DNA of 64,000 nucleotides from the NCBI RefSeq assembly GCF_947623445.1, contig NC_135243.1, positions 16,996,479 to 17,060,478 on the forward strand, read 5' to 3'. Shown here piece by piece: positions 63,814 to 64,000 of the stretch. A program made the position numbers and the translations under genes. Position 1 is the first letter of the stretch. Each line of letters opens with the position of its first letter. Source of the stretch: Clavelina lepadiformis. Taxonomy: Eukaryota; Chordata; Ascidiacea; Aplousobranchia; Clavelinidae. Below the pieces are notes generated by a model. It had not been told where the DNA came from. It did no database searches and saw only the letters and a list, made by a program, of their open reading frames with translations.

Positions 63814-64000
63814 ATGGGCCGAAGCAGCAGGTACTGCAATAGCTGCACAACCCTCAAACGAGCAGGCGCAAGCGCCTAGCGTCGTTCACCGTTCAAAAAT
63901 CCGTTTAATCGAAGAGCAGTTCAATGAACTGCGTCCCAGGGATTAAACTGAGAAGAACAGATACTACACTTTTTTTTTTCTTTTATTTCAAAGATATTAC
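63814..64000 (-). pseudogene. RNU2: Insert-bearing U2 unit cut by the window end
   Basis: U2 nt 31-188 at 63814-63971, then the A-rich end of the same 278-bp insert from 63972. This is the third insert-bearing unit and shows the pattern continues outside the window. Confidence 0.9.

Larger units (their letters stand above)
30976..64000 (-). repeat. RNU2: Tandem U2 snRNA gene array
   Basis: All U2 genes are on the minus strand. The plain unit is 776 bp (for example 5' ends 39701 and 40477; 52526, 53302 and 54078). Units with the 278-bp insert are 1063 bp. The array continues past the window end. Units 53302 and 54078 share a C at the sixth base upstream of +1 where others have A, showing local sub-families. 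Confidence 0.95.
54500..64000 (-). repeat. Higher-order repeat copy 3 (cut by window end)
   Basis: Same LINE-occupied units, one plain unit, then the start of an insert-bearing unit at the window end. This matches the order in copy 2 and not copy 1, so copies 2 and 3 are closest relatives. Confidence 0.9.

Overview
The window is animal nuclear DNA, most likely from a marine or other non-vertebrate metazoan: it is AT-rich, host coding potential is sparse, candidate introns are about 50 nt, and several retroelement clades are present. The species cannot be fixed from sequence. A tunicate or another invertebrate deuterostome would fit but is not shown.

Right half (about 30,976-64,000): a tandem array of U2 snRNA genes on the minus strand. 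The regular unit is 776 bp: a U2 gene of about 188 nt, a 3'-box-like element, a 52-bp T/CT-rich tract and a conserved upstream flank. Stem I, the GUAGUA branch-point-recognition sequence, stems IIa and IIb, the Sm site, and stems III and IV can all be read. Seven U2 genes are uninterrupted. Six units are broken by Tx1-clade-like LINEs (APE endonuclease, compatible with the U2-targeting Keno group), all entering at U2 nucleotide 45, just 3' of GUAGUA. Three units carry a 278-bp A-tailed insert flanked by a 9-bp duplication inside the same sequence. The array is organised as three higher-order repeats that look identical. Each holds LINE-A1 (ORF1 open, ORF2 lost), LINE-A2 (1158-aa ORF2 open, ORF1 frameshifted) and a varying number of ordinary units.

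Middle (about 15,800-30,975): a boundary zone built from pieces of U2 flank and at least five element types. These are older LINE-A, LINE-B (a second APE LINE that also ends in U2), a zinc-knuckle ORF1 from a third LINE, two long 5' halves and two shorter pieces of an RLE-class LINE (R2 superfamily; C2H2 fingers then RT; Utopia/NeSL-like), and a piggyBac fragment. Most junctions fall inside genes, so this looks like repeated recombination at the array edge rather than simple nested insertion.

Left (1-15,800): mostly unassigned sequence with local duplications, a decayed LINE RT tail, a hAT-like terminus, a cluster of decayed tyrosine-recombinase-like coding pieces on the minus strand (about 7.6-11.0 kb), repeated 50-nt intron modules and one plausible zinc-finger exon. 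No complete host protein gene was recognised.

How the parts fit: U2 genes are multicopy and conserved, so they make a safe target for site-specific LINEs. The LINEs remove U2 function but keep the first 45 nt and the U2 promoter. Unequal exchange among units then spreads or removes occupied units together with their LINE cargo.
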